From Earliella scabrosa (lineage: Eukaryota; Basidiomycota; Agaricomycetes; Polyporales; Polyporaceae), in NCBI GenBank assembly GCA_022605405.1, contig JABYQQ010000021.1:496001-560000 (forward strand): a DNA stretch of 64,000 nucleotides, given 5' to 3'. Below the pieces are notes generated by a model that worked only from the letters and a program-made list of their open reading frames with translations, ran no database searches and was not told the origin of the DNA. This document shows positions 49,976 to 61,369 of this stretch, one piece after another. How positions within the stretch are numbered: the first letter of the stretch is position 1; each line of letters begins with the position of its first letter. A program made the position numbers and the translations under genes.

Positions 49976-50586
49976 TATGGGGAACCGATGTGTGAGTTGT
50001 AGGCTACTGAGTGTATCGCTATAAATGTCGCAGTGCTGTCATCACCCGTCAGACTGAAGCTCCGGCTTAACAGAGAGTGTGTGACCACACCTACTCCTAT
50101 TGGGTGAACTCGAGATTGTCCACGCTAGAGCGCATGCTGCCAGCTTCGCAATGCCCTTCAATTGAATGTTCCACCCAATCATTCTCGTGCCAGTGGCATC
50201 GCCTGCACTCGGCTTGCATGTCCTCCCGACAAAACCCGGTCTTTGCAGCTATTGCCCGACATCGGCCATCCCAATACCTGCGCAGACGCCCATTGGCCGC
50301 CCAGCGTAAGTCCGACACTCCCAAATCTGTCCTTCGTGTTGGGGACGAGCGCCGAGCTGCGGTTTGGGACTGTCGGGATATACGTAGCGCACAAGACGGG
50401 TAGCTGCGTGTGCGCAGCGTACGCTGTGGTTGGCCAAAAAAGGCGTTTCCGACGTCGGTTCACCCGGTGTCGGTGTACCTCGTGGTCTGCGGCGCAAGGA
50501 CGGCCGTGGTATAAGAGGTTGGGGAACTTCGCTGAGGACGGCATCCAACTCTCATCCTCATCCACAAGCGCATACACAGCATCAGA
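49976..50586. other. intergenic stretch with a TATA box before the second GST gene
   Basis: This holds the GPN2 3' UTR and the upstream region of the glutathione transferase gene. TATAAGA at 50510-50516 lies 77 bp before that gene's ATG. Open frames here have no recognisable protein. Confidence 0.5.
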
Positions 50587-51487
50587 ATGGTTCAAGGTGG
50601 TCAGATCACTTTCTACACCCACACGGTACGAGACTTCTAGTTGCGTATCTGCCACTGAGCTGCATGTTCATCGCTCTGCGTTCTCTAGTACTCTCCGTAC
50701 TGCCACCGAGTGCATCTTGCGCTCGAAGAGGCCAAGGCGGAGTACACGCCCGTCACGATCAACCTCATGGAGAGACCTCCGTGGTACAACACCAAGATCA
50801 ACCCCGCTGGAAAGGTCAGTCATGTCTTCTAGCTTCGTCGAAGTGAAGTACCAGTCACTGAACTCGAACCACCTCTAGATCCCCGCGATCACCTACGGCG
50901 CCCCCCCAGCCTCTCCCGAGGACCCCCACCCCGAGGCCGCGAAGCTCTCCGAGTCGCTCGTTATCGTCGAGTTTATCGCCGAGCTGTTCCCTGACTCGGG
51001 CCTGCATCCGGCGGACCTCGTCCAGCGCGCACGAGCGCGGCACATCATCACTGTCGTCGAGACGAAGGTCTTCGAGGGCTTCAAGAACTTCATCTTTGGG
51101 GAGAGTCCCGTCTCCGTACTCCTCGACGGCCTCGAGGCGTTCCAGGCGCGCCTGCCCGAGACAGGCTTCGCGGTGGGCGACTGGTCGATCGCGGACGTCG
51201 CGGCCGTGCCGTTCTTGGCGCGCATCAAGCTTCTGCTCGAGAACGATCTGGGACGGTACCCCGCGGGCGAGGGGTTGAAGGCGATGGAGGAGCTGAAGAA
51301 GCCGAAGTTTGCCCGGCTGATGAAGTACATCGAGGACGCGAAGAACCGACCGAGCTTCAAGGCGACGTGGAACGAGGTACGAATCTCTGTTGTCTCCGAC
51401 TTCCAGGAATGATCTCTGACTGATGTGATACGACAGGAGGAGATGCGCACCATCTGGGGGAACAACCCGTACCTGAAGCGCAACTGA
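50587..51487 (+). CDS. glutathione S-transferase, omega-like (SPYC motif)
   Basis: Four exons (50587-50625, 50689-50814, 50879-51376, 51437-51487) give 237 residues. The active-site strand reads YSPYCHRVHLAL (Ser 15, Cys 18), with KIPAITYGAP (cis-Pro) and ESLVIVEFIAELFP for glutathione contact. VGDWSIADVAAVPFL is the C-terminal-domain capping motif. The first Cys of the CPFx motif seen in the paralogue at 13.1 kb is replaced by Ser, while a Cys is present at the fourth position. Activity could therefore be serine-type transferase or Cys18-dependent thiol transfer. Exon sizes match the copy at 54124 almost exactly (39/126/498/51 versus 36/126/498/51), so the two are recent duplicates now separated by a monooxygenase gene. 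Confidence 0.9.
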
Positions 51488-52090
51488 GGATCTCGAGTTG
51501 AGGCGGAGACAGGGCGAATGACGTAGGCGTTGAGTACACTAGTGTTGTAGGGCGTCTAGATTGCCAAATCGGATTTGCGTTCCGTCATGATGCCACCCGT
51601 TTTTGGGCCACTACTGACTTCGTACGTATCTCCTCGAGCACCATTCGTAACCCACATCCCATCCTCACCGCACTGGTCCATGATTACTGGTTTCGACCTC
51701 ATTTCGCCTTCGAGCACGTCAACAATTCAAAACTAGCGTGCGTGTGAAGTGGCTTCGCCGTCATTGCTGATGTTGAACTGTTCTGACAAACCTGGGCGTT
51801 GTACCCTTTCGCAGGCTGACCCATCATGTTTTCCGAACTAACCAAGAATGGTTCGTTATTGGCGGCGAAGGCTTGCGTGAAAATATCATCCTAGTGGAGC
51901 CAGACTTGGAAGAAGCGTGTCCTGAAAAGAAGATTGCGCCATATCACCCTGTCATCGAGCAATTACAGTTGATACGCTTCCAGGTCCAGAGACTCTCAAT
52001 GCTGACATGCTGTATGCTGGGAACGCGTCCTATAAAACCTTGTCAATGACCTGAACGATCACCCACCTTGCATGTGCGCAATCAACCGCC
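51488..52090. other. intergenic stretch with a TATA box before the monooxygenase gene
   Basis: TATAAAA at 52031-52037 lies 60 bp upstream of the monooxygenase ATG. The remainder shows no gene or repeat. Confidence 0.55.
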
Positions 52091-53789
52091 ATGGTCCGCC
52101 TGATCTCTCTGAGACTGCAGATATTACTATTCGCCGCGACCACCGCCTTTGGACATCATGGCGCGCAACAGCCTTACTCGGCGTCTTCCATCTCTCGGAA
52201 AGCTTCCAAGTCCATTGGCATCGTCGGCGCGGGTAGTGGAGGACTAGCTATCCTCAAGACACTCCTCGAGCTTCCGGAGGACGTCCGTCGCGGTTGGGAG
52301 ATCGTTCTGTACGAACAACGGCGAAACGTTGGCGGGGTATGGCTTCCCGACCCCGAGGGCCCTCTTCCACTTCCGCCACAGCTCCCTGAGTCGCCCCTCT
52401 ACCCACTGTTGCATACGAACACCCCACATCCGACGATGACTTACCCTGGATTCACATATCCGCCTAACACCCCTCTCTTCCCCTCGCACGAATACGTCGA
52501 GCGGTATCACGTCGACTTCGCGATACACTTCAACCTCACGCAGTATATCCATGTACACCACAAGGTGGTCGCGGCCAACTGGGTAGGCACCCCCAATGAA
52601 GGACAGTGGGACGTTGAAATCCACGCGCGAGATCCGGATGCGCACGGCGATGCACCTGCAAACGTGCTCAGACGATCATTCGATCATCTCATTGTGGCCA
52701 ACGGCCACAACCATTACCCGCACATTCCCGTGTGGAACGGCACAGATAGTTGGCTGGCGAACACTCCGACAGGAACACCCCAACGAGAGATCATGCATTC
52801 TATTTACTATCGCGACCCCGAGAAGTACCGGAATCGCACAGTCGTGATCGTTGGCGCTGGAGCAAGTGGTCGTGATGCTGCTCTGCAGGTGGGCAAGACG
52901 GCGCGAGTGGTACGCATGATTTCACATGTGCCTATAGGCATGCTTTCTGACCCTGCTCCAGGCGTATCAATCGTTGACCCCCAAGAATGAGCCAACCCCC
53001 GGGGCAAACGTAGTCCCTAAGCCGCGCATAGCATACTTCACGAATACTTCTATCGTTTTCGAGGATGGCACTTCCCTAGAAGACGTAAACTCGCTCATCC
53101 TCGGGACAGGCTATGAGTTCCGCATCCCCTTCCTCAGCCCACCACATTCATCTGTGCTCGCCCTCGACCCAGCCACATCATACAACTCTACCACAGCTCC
53201 CACTCTTATCAGCAACCTGCGCTACGTCTTCCCCACGCATCGACACATCTTCAGCCTCGCACCTGGAATCCCCCCTACTGCGCTTGCGTTCGTCGGGCTG
53301 CCTGTGCTCGTCGCGAACTGCCCGTCGGACATCGCGCAGAGTCTGCTGATCGCACACGCGATTGCGAACGCGTCTGTGCTTCCGACACGCGAGGACATGC
53401 TCGACGAGCTTGTGCGGCGCGAAGATGGGCTGCGTGCGCAAGGGCTGGATCCTTATTATGTCGGCCACAGGCTCGTCGCGGAGTCCGAGACGGATCACGA
53501 CTACCAGGATGGGCTCGTGGAGTACCTGAAGGATGTCGGCGCGTTGCCCAAGGATGGTCGAAAGTTCGTCGAGCCGTGGAGGCGCATGGGGCGGCGCGAC
53601 TCGCGGCTGCTGGGGAGGGCCTGGGAGCGCGTCAAGGAGCTTGGGGAAGAGGGCAAGTGGCTTGAAGGCGTTGAGACTGAGAAGGAGTGGGCGGAGCTGA
53701 TGCGGCAGTTGGCAGATTGGCAGCGGGCGTACGAGGAGGAACACAGTGGGCTATACCGGTCTGTGAGTCAGTCGGTGTGGTATTCGTGA
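52091..53789 (+). CDS. flavin-containing monooxygenase with N-terminal signal sequence
   Basis: Two exons (52091-52909, 52962-53789) join in phase 0 to 548 residues. A hydrophobic N-terminus (LRLQILLFAATTAFG) looks like a signal peptide or anchor. The FAD-binding GAGSGG is at 46-51, the NADPH-binding GAGASG near 255, with MHSIYYR just before it, in place of the FMO linker, and LILGTGYEF as the TGY-type motif. Several N-x-S/T sites (NLT, NGT, NRT, NTS, NST, NAS) would allow N-glycosylation if the protein enters the secretory pathway. FMOs add one oxygen atom to nucleophilic N or S in small molecules using NADPH. Flanking glutathione transferase genes suggest a joint role in detoxification or in making a sulfur- or nitrogen-containing metabolite; this is inference. 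Confidence 0.88.
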
Positions 53790-54123
53790 TCCAACACGGT
53801 AATCGCAGTGTTTCTGATCTCCATACACATGATTACCCAAACTAGAGCAAAGTCTACTTCCAACGTTTTTGTAAGCTTCCAGCGATTGTCTGCGAGCTTG
53901 TGCAGCGCCTTCGGGAGCTGTCCCCGGGCGTCAAGTTCTGTCTCCTCCACCATCATCGGACTCTCGGAAGCATTGGCGTTCTGAAGGCCTGACTCCCCGG
54001 GAGCGGGAATGGCGTCCTTAGCAAACTCCAGGAGCGAGATCGCTATAAATACTGATCCAATTGCCGAGTAGTGCAGCATCTACATGCTATCCACTTTCCT
54101 TCGCCAACTTCGACAAGGTCAAG
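53790..54123. promoter_or_regulatory. upstream region of the third GST gene with TATA box
   Basis: TATAAATA at 54045-54052 lies 79 bp before the ATG, and a CCAAT pentamer follows at about 54058. The spacer also contains the monooxygenase 3' UTR. Confidence 0.6.
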
Positions 54124-55003
54124 ATGGTTCAGTCCCAAATTACTTTCTACACCCATTCGGTACGCCAATCCTTAAACGAGCCTTGCATCAGCTCACTCTG
54201 GTTCAATTAGTACTCCTTGTACTCCCACCGGGTGCATATCGCGCTTGAGGAGACGAAGGCGCAATACACTTCGGTCATCGTTGACTTGATGAACAAACCA
54301 GCGTGGTTCAAGGAGAAAGTAAATGCCCTCGGGCAGGTCAGTTCCACTTTCACGGCATTGTCGTTTTTTGTCTCGCTCATGCGCACCTTGTTCAGATCCC
54401 AGCCATCACGTACGGAGGGCCACCCTCACCTCCGGAGGATCCCTCTCCTGAAGCTATCAAGCTGAACGAGTCACTCGTCATTACCGAGTTCTTGGCGGAT
54501 ATCTTTCCTGCCGCGGGACTTGTTCCTGCTGATCCCGTCAAACGTGCCCAAGCCCGCATTTTCATCTCGCTGGTGGACAAGCAGCTTTGGGACGCATTCA
54601 AGGAGTGCTGCGTGATGGGCAAGTCACCGACTCTGGTCGTGGACGTACTTAGGACGCTCCAGAGCCGCTTGCCGGAGGAGGGCTTCGCAGTCGGAGAATG
54701 GTCAATTGCCGACATCGCCGCTGCGCCGTTCTTGGCGCGCTTCGTTATGCTGCTCGAGAACGACTTGGGCAAGTACCCTGTTGGCGAGGGGAAGAAGGCC
54801 TTCGAGGCGTTGAAGCAACCCGAGTTTGGCCGAATCATGAGGTACCTCGACGATCTCAAGGCGAGACCGAGCTTCAAGGCCACGTATGACGAGGTGAGCT
54901 GTCGCGTCACCAGTGTGAACCGGTATACGTGGCTGATTGTCTTTCGCCGCAGGCCCAAACGCTGATGATCTGGCAGCATAATCCTGTGATCCAGCGAGCA
55001 TAG
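54124..55003 (+). CDS. glutathione S-transferase, omega-like (SLYS motif)
   Basis: Four exons (54124-54159, 54211-54336, 54396-54893, 54953-55003) give 236 residues. The fold markers are intact: QIPAITYGGP (cis-Pro), ESLVITEFLADIFP and VGEWSIADIAAAPFL. The active-site motif reads SLYSHR (residues 14-19) instead of CPFAHR or SPYCHR, so both cysteines and the usual proline are lost. Catalysis, if any, would rely on Ser. The exon layout is shared with the copy at 50587. The family's normal role is glutathione conjugation or deglutathionylation in the cytosol. A binding ('ligandin') role without catalysis is a reasonable alternative. Confidence 0.88.
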
Positions 55004-55274
55004 CGTACTCCTTAGTAGAATCAGAGAGAAGCTGTCATGACAAGTATGTGTTTGCGAGATAAGTAAGAGAGCATGTTCGTGTGTGCGCCTGAAGAACTTG
55101 ACGGATGAGTGAATAGACACAACGTGCCCAGTCGCCGCAGAGATGCCCGATCGGGCATGGCTGTGACGTGATGGCGGAGACTGGGGTGGGCCTGGTTCGG
55201 CGTCATGACACGTCTGCCTCTCATCTACGCGCCAGAGAAACGGATAGCATACGTTAACGTTCCCTCCTCCACCG

Positions 55275-58200
55275 ATGAAACTCAAGGAAATCCACAGGAC
55301 TTCGACCTTTGCATGGTCGCCCTCGCCCTCGCTGCCGTTGCTGGCGACCGGCACCGTCGCGGGGGCCCTCGACGAGTCCTTCAGTAATAACGGCCAGCTC
55401 GAAATATGGGCCCCGGACTTCCTCGAGCGGAATCAGTTCGACCTCGGTGGTGAGGGACAGGCGGGTCCTAAGGGGACGATCACGACGACTTCAAGGTATG
55501 TGACACGCTTTTAACAAACGCGGCGTGCGGTGGTGACAAAATATACGCATAGATTCAACCGTCTCGCGTGGGGGTATGTTAACGGGGAGCGCCCCCGTGG
55601 GGTGATTGTCGCGGGCATGGAGAATGGCGAGTTGGACATCTGGGATCCTGAAAAGATTGTCGCGAGTGGAGAGTGAGTACGCAAGTTCGTTCTACGCGTG
55701 TTCGATCCTCAATGCATGACGTAGTCCCTCCGAGTCCCTCATCCTCCGCAACAAGACTCATACTGGGCCTGTGCGTGGACTGGACTTCAACCCCATACAA
55801 ACGAACCTGTTCTCCTCAGGTGCCGTTAATGGCGAGGTAAACATGTCTGCCGCAGCACGTTTCTCGCCCATTGACGCGCCGAGTAGATCTACGTATGGGA
55901 CCTCAAAGACCCAAGCAAACCTTACTCCCCCGGAACGCGTAGCACCAAGCTCGACGAGATCACGGCACTAGCCTGGAACCATCACGTTCAGTATGCGCTC
56001 GCAGCCTCCAGCAGCACTGGGTACACGGTCGTTTGGGATCTGAGAGGAAAGCGCGAGGTCGCGGCGCTGGCGTATGGTGGTGGTGCGGGAACGATGGGTG
56101 GCATGCAAGGATTCGGCGGCCCTGGTATGGCGATGGGCGGGCGGAGAGGAATGAGCGACGTCGCCTGGCACCCAGACAACGTGCGTTCCTTGCAGGTCTT
56201 CTCAATCATCTCTCTTTGCCAATCTCTTCAGGACAGGCGACCCGTCTCGTCACTTCCTCTGAAGATGATGCATCCCCTGTCATCATGGTGTGGGATCTGC
56301 GTAATGCGCGCGCTCCAGAAAAGGTATGTCGTTCGCATATACACAGTTGACGACGCGCTAACAGAGGGCGCAAGATCTTGACCGGTCACGAGAAAGGTGT
56401 CTTGTCGCTCTCTTGGTGTAAACAAGACTCGGATCTCCTACTATCTTGTGGAAAAGATAACCGCGCCCTGTGCTGGAACCCGCAGACTTCGGAGATGATC
56501 GGCGAGGTATGCCCTCCTTCATCAATATCCCTCTGTATCCTCAGCTCATCTCTTGCCAGCTTCCGTCGGCTGACAATTGGGCATTCCAAGTTGACTGGTG
56601 TCCTCGCAACCCCGATCTGTTCGCTGCTGCGTTCTTCGACGGCACCATCGGCATCCACTCCATCCAGTCAACGAATGAGACCAACGAGCTTCCCCCGGCC
56701 ACTCCCCAACCCGACGCGTCTGATATTTTCGGCGCACCAGGCTTCACTCGCGCAAATCAAGCGACACTCACCCTCAGGCATCCTCCCAAGTGGCTCCGTC
56801 GTCCCATCTCCAGCTCGTTCGGCTACGGTGGCAAGCTAGTCACTGTTAACAACCTTCCTTCCGCGCAGGGCAAGAACCAGAGCAGTGTGGTGCATGTTCG
56901 CAAGGTTGTCACGGAGAATGTAATCGTCGAGCGCGCTCAGAAGCTCCAGGCGTCGGTAGATGCGGACAACCTGCAGGATCTTGCGCAGGAGAAGACCTCG
57001 ACCGACGAGACGTCCGCAACTTGGAAGGCCCTGCTCAGTCTGTTCAAGGCCAACTCGCGAGATGAGCTCATTACACTGCTCGGATTCTCGAAAGAGGAGG
57101 TCGCTGCTCGGGTTGCTGAAGCAGTCGCAAACCTTAAGAAGGCTGCCGCGGACAGGGCTAACGCCACCATGGAGCAGGACGTCACAGAGTCTGATCTCAA
57201 GACCCACGAGCCTGTCGTGTCGTTCGCCGAACCCGAGCGCGAAGCGACCCCTGAAGAGGAGGAGGGCGAAGGGGAGGGCGACGAGGCTCTCGACAGCGCG
57301 GCATTGGCTGCAGAAGCGACGCCTTCCGAGGTCAGCGCAAGTGCTGCCTCGGATACCACTAGCACGACGCGTCAGGCTGATGGCGAGTCAACCACTACCG
57401 CTCCCAGTCTCTTTGGCGACGATGTGATCGGTACTCCCCAGGGGGACGCAGCCGCTGACTTCTTCGGCAGCATTGGCACCGCACGTACGGCTGAGGACGA
57501 CAACATCCGTGTACCCCACCACAACTACCCACTCGACTCTTCGGTCGCTGCGACGATCGGTTCGCGCCCCTCCTCCGTCGCTTCGGAAGCGCTTAAGGAT
57601 AACACCTTCCGCATCTACCCCAACGATGAGTCTGAGACTGATCGTCTTGTCACGAAGGCGCTCGTTCTCGGCGACTTCGAGTCTGCTGTTTCGCTGTGTC
57701 TTTCGTCTGACCGGTTTGCGGACGCGATCCTGCTCGCAGTCAAGGGTGGTCCTGAGTTGCTCGCGCGCACGCAGAAGGCCTACTTCGAGCGTCGTACAAC
57801 CTCCTTCCCGTACCTGCGTCTATTCCAGTCGATCGTCACGAACGACCTGGACGACATCGTTCAGAACGCCGATCTGCAGGAGTGGCAAGAGATTTTCGTT
57901 GTCCTCTGCACGTTCGCTAGCCAGGAGGAGTTCTCGGGTTTGGCAGAGCAGCTCGGTCAGCGTCTCGAGTTCCAGTCGAACGTCGTCAAGGCGTCTGCTT
58001 CTCCCGACGCGGACATCAAGGCCTCGGAGTTGCGCCGCAACGCGACTTTGACGTACCTTGCTGCTGGGCGCCTGGAGCGTCTGGTCAACATCTGGATCGA
58101 GGAGCTTGCGGAGGAAGAGAAGCGCCTTGTCGCGGACCCCGACCACCTCGACGGCTCGCTCTACACGGCTCACGCTCTGGCGCTGCAGACCTTCATTGAG

Positions 58201-60180
58201 AAGGTGACAGTGTTCCGCAAGGCGATCAACTACGTGGACGAGGACCTCAACATCAAGACTGCAGTCGACGACTCGTCGGTGCGGACGTACAAGCTTTCCG
58301 GTTTGTACGACCGTTACTTCGAGTATGCGGACTTGCTGTCGGCACAGGCTCTCGTCAAGGAAGCTGTTGCGTTCCTGAAGCTCGTTCCCGCTGAGTACCA
58401 CGGCGCTGCTGGTTCTCCCTTCGACTTCACAGTGGGCAGGGATCGCCTCCTTAAGGCGGCCAACGAAACACCCGTTCGTACCGCGTCCCTCGCTCACGCT
58501 GCTGCTCCTGCAGTGCCCACGAAGGTTGCACCTGTCGCGTCCACGAGCAACGTCTACGGCTATGGTCAATACACTGCCCCGGCCCAGCAGCCCCAGCAGC
58601 CTCTCGCCCACTCCAACACCACGACGTCTATCTACGAACCGTACGCGCCTCCTGTGCAGCCTGCGGCTTCGCAAAGCTCCAACCCGTACGCTCCCCCTGC
58701 TCCTGCCGTTCAGCAGCCTCAGCAGCCATACCAGCCCCCCGCGCCCGCTTACAACAACCAGTATTACCGTGGACCCGTGCAGCCGCAGCCGCAACAGCCC
58801 ATGGTTCCACCGCCACCCCCAGCCCGCGGTGCCGCTGGCACGCCGTCAGCGCCGCCTCTTGGGCCTCCTCCGCAAGCGTCTGCGATCAAGCGTGACGCTG
58901 GAGGTTGGAACGATGCTCCTGCCGCCCTCGCAGCACGACGAACTCCTGCTCTCACCAATCCCGCCAAGCCTGCCGCAATCACCTCGCCCTTCCCCAATGC
59001 ACCATCTCCCACTATCGGTTACGCAGGTACTCCGCCGCCTGGCAACTTGCCTCCTCCCCCTCGTCCAGGCAGCGTACAACAGCGTGGACCCCCGCCACCC
59101 CCGCAAGGTCAGCGCGGACCTGTGCCCCCTGGTCCTCCCGGTCCTGGACAGTTCCCTCCTCCCCATGCACGGCCGCCGTCAGGACCCCCGGGACCTCCTC
59201 AATCGCACATGGCTCCGCCGCCTCAGCGCATGCCACCGGGCGCACCGCCTCAGGGTCCTCCTGGTCCCGGTATGGCCCGTCCGCCCCCGCCCCCAGGACA
59301 AGGGCCCTACGGTGCGCCACCTGCGGGTTCCATGCCACGCCAGACGCCTCCGCCGCCGCACGGCCACCAGTTCGCGCCCCCCGGTCCCGGAGGTCCTTAC
59401 GGACAAGCCCCGCCACAGTTCGCTCGCGCGACCCCGCCCCCGGGTGCGGGTCCTGCGCCTCCCGGACCATACGCTCCCCCACCCCAACAGCAACAGCAAC
59501 CCGGTCCGTACGCGCCTCCTCCTCAGGCACAGCAGCACTTCGCCCCGCAGCAGCCTGGTCCCGGCATGCCTCCACCGCCCATGGGTGGTGCTCCCCCTCC
59601 TCCAGGCCCCCCACGAGGAGCGACTCCCGGCGGTCCGCCTGCGGCTCCGCGCCCGAAGCCTGGTCCACCTCCGCCCAAGTACCGTGCGTGCCTTCACTCT
59701 GAATGACGGCCACATACTGATATGATCCATGCAGCGCCTGGTGATCGTAGCCACATTCCGGAAGAGCTCCGTCCCATTTTCCAGGTCGTCTCTGGGCAGC
59801 TCGAACAGCTCAAGCAGATCACTCCTGTACGTCTCTTTGCGTTAGAGTTTGACCACAGCTGACAGCAGCCTCTCTACAGCCTCAGCAGAAGCGCCTCGTC
59901 GACGACCTGGAACGGAGGATCAACCCGTTGTTTGATGCGCTCAACTGTGAAACGCTGTCGAAGCCTCTCTGCGAACAGCTCCTTGTGCTCATCCGCGGTA
60001 AGTCGACTCTTGGATCGCCGCATCTCGTCCGTATTGAAGTCTGTTCTCGCTCTAGCGATGGAGGCCCACGACCGCGACCAGGCGCTGGCCATCCACATGG
60101 ATATCCTCACCCGTGCGTCCGGCACAGAGGATATTGGATTGTGGATGTCGGGCATCAAGCAGCTCATCGTCCGACTGTAG
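55275..60180 (+). CDS. SEC31: COPII coat outer-layer protein Sec31
   Basis: Ten exons (55275-55495, 55553-55672, 55725-55836, 55887-56180, 56237-56323, 56375-56506, 56560-59683, 59735-59826, 59880-59997, 60056-60180) join in phase to 1474 residues. The N-terminus [16 protein letters not shown] and the WD40 repeats ([51 protein letters not shown]) are classic Sec31. An alpha-solenoid region follows ([36 protein letters not shown]). A long Pro/Gly/Gln-rich region binds Sec23/24 in other fungi, and a C-terminal helical domain ([33 protein letters not shown]) closes it. Sec31 pairs with Sec13 to form the cage of ER-to-Golgi vesicles. The start gives the family-typical N-terminus. Confidence 0.96.
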
Positions 60181-60446
60181 TTCGAGCCTGGAAACTCCTG
60201 CGTTGCATTTTCCCTCGATCAGGATGTACGCACGCACGCATGGTGGTCGGGCTATCTATGACAATCACGACAAAAGAGACGATTGCGGAGACATGGATGA
60301 ACTGGAACGAGTAGTAGCGTTGTCTCACTTTCTGATGTCTGCCTCTATATAATGTCGACTTCTTCTCCTAGAGTCACCGACAACATAACGGGTATGCGCA
60401 GTGTTAGGCAGTGCTAGCAGCGACAACGTCCCTCCAGTCCCTCTCA

Positions 60447-60680
60447 ATGGGTGCGCTTGAACATAGTCCCGCTGCTCCCATCGTCGAGACTATGCACAAT
60501 CTAAGTCGCCCGTTTGTCCCCTTCCCCGCATCAGTGCCGGGGAACGTGACGAAGGACAGCATCATGGATTCGGAGGATGAGGTGGAAGAGGTGGACGACA
60601 TCATCTGCGCATCCTTGGTGAACGTTCAAGATGAGCTTGCCGCCTACAGACGGCCTCAAGCTGATTCATACTACAAATAA
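60447..60680 (+). CDS. small hypothetical protein (77 residues)
   Basis: An open frame starts at ATG 60447, with the frame open back to 60411, and ends in TAA. The sequence has ordered-looking composition and an acidic middle (MDSEDEVEEVDDIICASL). It could be the last exon of an unresolved gene, since an AG acceptor precedes the frame near 60410. There is no recognised family and no promoter evidence. Confidence 0.3.
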   Translation: MGALEHSPAAPIVETMHNLSRPFVPFPASVPGNVTKDSIMDSEDEVEEVDDIICASLVNVQDELAAYRRPQADSYYK

Positions 60681-60889
60681 GAATACGAGCGAGAGACCAA
60701 CGAGGGCCAAGGCCCATTGTGCAACACACGTTTCAGCAGGACAGACCGAGTAAATCACGGAAACTTACAAAACCGACCATGAGACGATATGAATAGGTTC
60801 ATCGAGAACATGAAGTGGTATATGTAGGAGGGTGCTGGCAGAAGATTCGTGGGCGGAGATACATCACAATGACATGGACCATTCGGTTT

Positions 60890-61330
60890 TCTAGAAACTG
60901 CGCAGTTTCTACTAGTCATGAACATGGCGAAGCTCACCAATGTTTGGAAAACTGAATGAACATAAAGAATCGACCTGAAGCTAACCAAGTGGGATTGTGG
61001 ATGGCTTGATGGTGGCATCCGTCCGAACTGCCTTCGTCTTCCTCTTGGGCTGTTTCCGAGCCATTACAAGCTCCCACTAATGGCTCGCGGCGATGTTCGA
61101 TCTCCCGGCGTGATGAAGATGACGCTCCATTGAATGTCCGCAGCAGGAGCAGTCTTGCGAAACAACTCAATGGCCTGGCGGACCCCTGCTGCCTTCAGCG
61201 AATGCCAACCTGCAGGACGCACATTGACGACGACAGTGATGTGATGTCGCAGTGTCCGACGAGATTACACTGTCGATATTGGAGACATCCGAGACTCACA
61301 TCAATAGGGCAAACAGTGTTATAGACCTTA
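60890..61330 (-). pseudogene. decayed tandem copy of the nuclease-domain end of the Crinkler-type gene
   Basis: On the minus strand this matches the 3' part of the gene at 61370-64000. Plus-strand readings: CTCACCAATG...ACTGAATGAACA here versus CTCACCAACG...ACCGAATGAACA near 61541-61570, covering the last splice donor. ATGGCTCGCGGCGATGTTCG matches ATGGCTTGCCGCGATGGTCC. CAACTCAATGGCCTGGCGGACC matches CAGCTTCATGGCCTGCTGGACC. Stops and shifts break all frames. Confidence 0.75.
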
Positions 61331-61369
61331 CTCTTACACTACGCCTACAGACACAACAAACGGTCTGAG

